DNA from: a bacterium
Lineage (GTDB): Bacteria; Patescibacteriota; CPR2; UBA1875; JAJYID01
Assembly: GCA_021791015.1 (NCBI GenBank)
Contig: JAJYFH010000003.1
Span: forward strand, 1 to 21,850
Direction of reading: 5' to 3'
Length of the DNA: 21,850 nucleotides
A program made the position numbers and the translations under genes. A model generated the notes under the pieces. That model was not told where the DNA came from. It made no database searches and saw nothing but the letters and a program-made list of their open reading frames with translations. Below, one piece after another: positions 20,598 through 21,850 of the stretch; within the stretch, counting starts at the first letter, position 1, and each line of letters begins with the position of its first letter.

Positions 20598-21656
20598 TTA
20601 GTCTGCCAATGTATAAGTTGCTCGGGACACTCTTTTGAATGAGTTCTTTTGCAAGTTCAAAATTATAGTCGTGTCTTTTACTATCCTGTGTTTCTTGACA
20701 TGTTCTATGATTTCATTCTTGTGCATTGGCGCGCCGTTGTCTTTTAAGATCTGTTTTATAACATCTTCAACCACACCGGGCCTGTAACCCCATTCCGAAA
20801 GCGCGTAGATGCCGCGGCCGATCAAAACGAAGCGGTCATCACGAATGAGCTCATTATGCACTGCCTGTTTTGTAACGGGTCGCTTTTGCAGTCTGTGTTG
20901 CAGTATCTTTTCTGTGATATTGCTATAATGCAGAGGTTTTTTGTGAGCTTTCATTATTAGATAAGTTTTGTCGCGAATGCTTTTCGGATTTACCTCTCTC
21001 CATGTGATAAGCCCCCACTTTTTGTCATCTGTCTGCAAAACGTTTTTCTTGACCCACATGAGCGATTCAATAACCTCTTTTCCTTCGCCGGTTATATTTG
21101 CTATCTCTGCATCCGACATAACCTTCCTTTTCTGTTCTAATATGTCGTCAACTTGTTTTGAAAGAGTTTGAAGTTTTTGCCGGTTAGTTTTCTTCATTGC
21201 CCAAAATGCCCTATTTTCGTTATTCTCGCTGGATCTGGCGAGTGTCTCATCAAGGACCACAAGAAACAAAAATGAGTTTATTTCCTTTAGCTCTTGCTGT
21301 TTTGTGTCAATAAATATAGATACGAGGCGTTCTTCGTTTAAAAATCCGCCCGAGTTTTCAATGGCTAGCCTTAACTCGTTATGGAAACCGCTAATGCCTT
21401 CAATTTTTTCGGTGGCTTTTTCCAGTTTTGCGAGAGCCGCCTTTTCAATCTGTCTTACTCTTTCCCTTGTGATGCCAAGCTTCTTGCCAATAGACTCAAG
21501 AGTTTTAGGATTTTTACCATTTAAGCCGTAACGGCTTGTTAAAACCTCACGATCCCTATCTTTTCTCAAATATTCTTTTCTCAATATCAAAGCAACCTTT
21601 GCTTCAAAGTTTTGGTTCGAAATCTTATCTTTTGCAGTTGTACCTGTTTGTGTCAT
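20598..21656 (-). CDS. Sigma-70 region 4 / HARE-HTH domain regulator
   Basis: 352 residues. Residues about 26-83 form a sigma-70 region 4 (DREVLTSRYGLNG, TLESIGKKLGITRERVRQIE), the part that reads the -35 box. There are no regions 2 or 3, so it cannot act as a complete sigma factor. Residues about 225-290 resemble HARE-HTH, the winged-helix domain found in RNA polymerase delta (RpoE) and in restriction enzymes (KPLHYSNITEKIL, DDRFVLIGRGIYALSEWG). A second winged helix may follow (PMHKNEIIEHVKKHR to the end). This architecture is frequent in CPR bacteria. It probably modulates transcription by binding RNA polymerase or DNA. The promoter at 21681-21709 is a perfect consensus, but no Shine-Dalgarno precedes the ATG. 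Confidence 0.85.
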   Translation of the reverse strand: MTQTGTTAKDKISNQNFEAKVALILRKEYLRKDRDREVLTSRYGLNGKNPKTLESIGKKLGITRERVRQIEKAALAKLEKATEKIEGISGFHNELRLAIENSGGFLNEERLVSIFIDTKQQELKEINSFLFLVVLDETLARSSENNENRAFWAMKKTNRQKLQTLSKQVDDILEQKRKVMSDAEIANITGEGKEVIESLMWVKKNVLQTDDKKWGLITWREVNPKSIRDKTYLIMKAHKKPLHYSNITEKILQHRLQKRPVTKQAVHNELIRDDRFVLIGRGIYALSEWGYRPGVVEDVIKQILKDNGAPMHKNEIIEHVKKHRIVKDTTIILNLQKNSFKRVSRATYTLAD

Positions 21657-21680
21657 GTTTGATCTATCAAATTATGTTTA

Positions 21681-21709
21681 ATTATAGCACAACTAAACTA
21701 TTGTGTCAA
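21681..21709 (-). promoter_or_regulatory. Perfect sigma-70 promoter of the sigma4-HARE gene
   Basis: On the minus strand: TTGACA (21709-21704), 17-bp spacer, TATAAT (21686-21681). Both boxes and the spacing are the full consensus. The start codon is about 25 bases downstream of the -10 box, leaving a leader of under 20 bases with no Shine-Dalgarno. It likely serves the ATPase gene as well. Confidence 0.92.
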
Positions 21710-21792
21710 TCATTTTTCGGTGGAAAAATATCCGGGGTCCAGACATCTTGGACACTTTTAACCAAATAATTAAGAATTGAAAGGAGCTAAAA

Positions 21793-21850
21793 GTGAGTAT
21801 CAAGATGACAGAAGAACAATTAAAGATTTATGGAGCCAGGTTAAGACTGG
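21793..21850 (+). CDS. Start of an unidentified gene, cut by the window edge
   Basis: A strong AAGGAG (21781-21786) lies seven bases before GTG 21793, and the frame stays open to the edge, reading MSIKMTEEQLKIYGARLRL. Nineteen residues are too few for identification. The style of this start, and the GTCCA-N7-TGGAC motif about 30-45 bases upstream, make an insertion-sequence transposase of the IS481/IS3 kind one possibility; that is a guess. Confidence 0.45.
   Translation, partial: MSIKMTEEQLKIYGARLRL

Overview
The window looks like chromosome from a streamlined bacterium, most likely a member of the Candidate Phyla Radiation (Patescibacteria). This is inferred from gene content, not from a search. 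The pointers are a compact dcw cluster with a short MurF-like ligase, a long TraG/VirB4-like ATPase with a disordered tail, a sigma-region-4 plus HARE-HTH protein, a single-domain asparaginase-like gene, and many AT-rich intergenic repeats. I cannot place it in a lineage within the CPR.

Layout. (1) 1-1863: the end of a DNA polymerase III delta-prime gene, a ricT/PSP1 gene and a membrane-anchored TPR protein. The holB-ricT pairing is also seen in Bacillus. (2) 1880-6292: a translation and transcription block in the order tRNA-Thr(TGT), tRNA-Tyr(GTA), tRNA-Thr(GGT), rpmG, tRNA-Trp, secE, nusG, rplK, rplA. This resembles the E. coli thrU-tyrU-glyT-thrT-tufB-secE-nusG-rplK-rplA region. A structured stretch ending in a duplicate of the tRNA-Tyr 3' end occupies the slot where E. 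coli has tRNA-Gly. A frameshifted HTH gene and a cupin gene flank tRNA-Trp. (3) 6438-7296: an asparaginase-like gene broken by a frameshift, then a csaA-like tRNA-binding protein and a strong terminator. (4) 7447-16905: the division and cell-wall cluster mraZ, rsmH, ftsL-like, ftsI, murF, mraY, ftsW, murG, ftsQ. It is preceded by a striking MraZ operator of tandem 10-bp repeats. A 360-nt structured noncoding stretch separates mraZ from rsmH. murE, murD, murC, ddl, ftsA and ftsZ are not in this cluster. (5) 16906-21656: an intergenic region with a perfect palindrome, then two minus-strand genes: the TraG-like ATPase and, upstream of it, the sigma4-HARE regulator with a consensus promoter. (6) The first codons of a plus-strand gene lie at the right edge.

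Working together, the genes supply protein synthesis, membrane insertion (SecE), rRNA methylation and septal peptidoglycan synthesis. Lipid II is made by MraY and MurG, flipped and polymerised by or with FtsW and FtsI, and scaffolded by FtsL and FtsQ.

The least explained material is noncoding. There is a ~105-nt repeat family placed directly before secE, nusG, rplK and rsmH and carrying their ribosome-binding sites. There is a second family of 'GTCATTCC' inverted-repeat elements around rplA. There is also the tRNA-Tyr duplicate with its hairpins, and the mraZ-rsmH leader with mutually exclusive stems.
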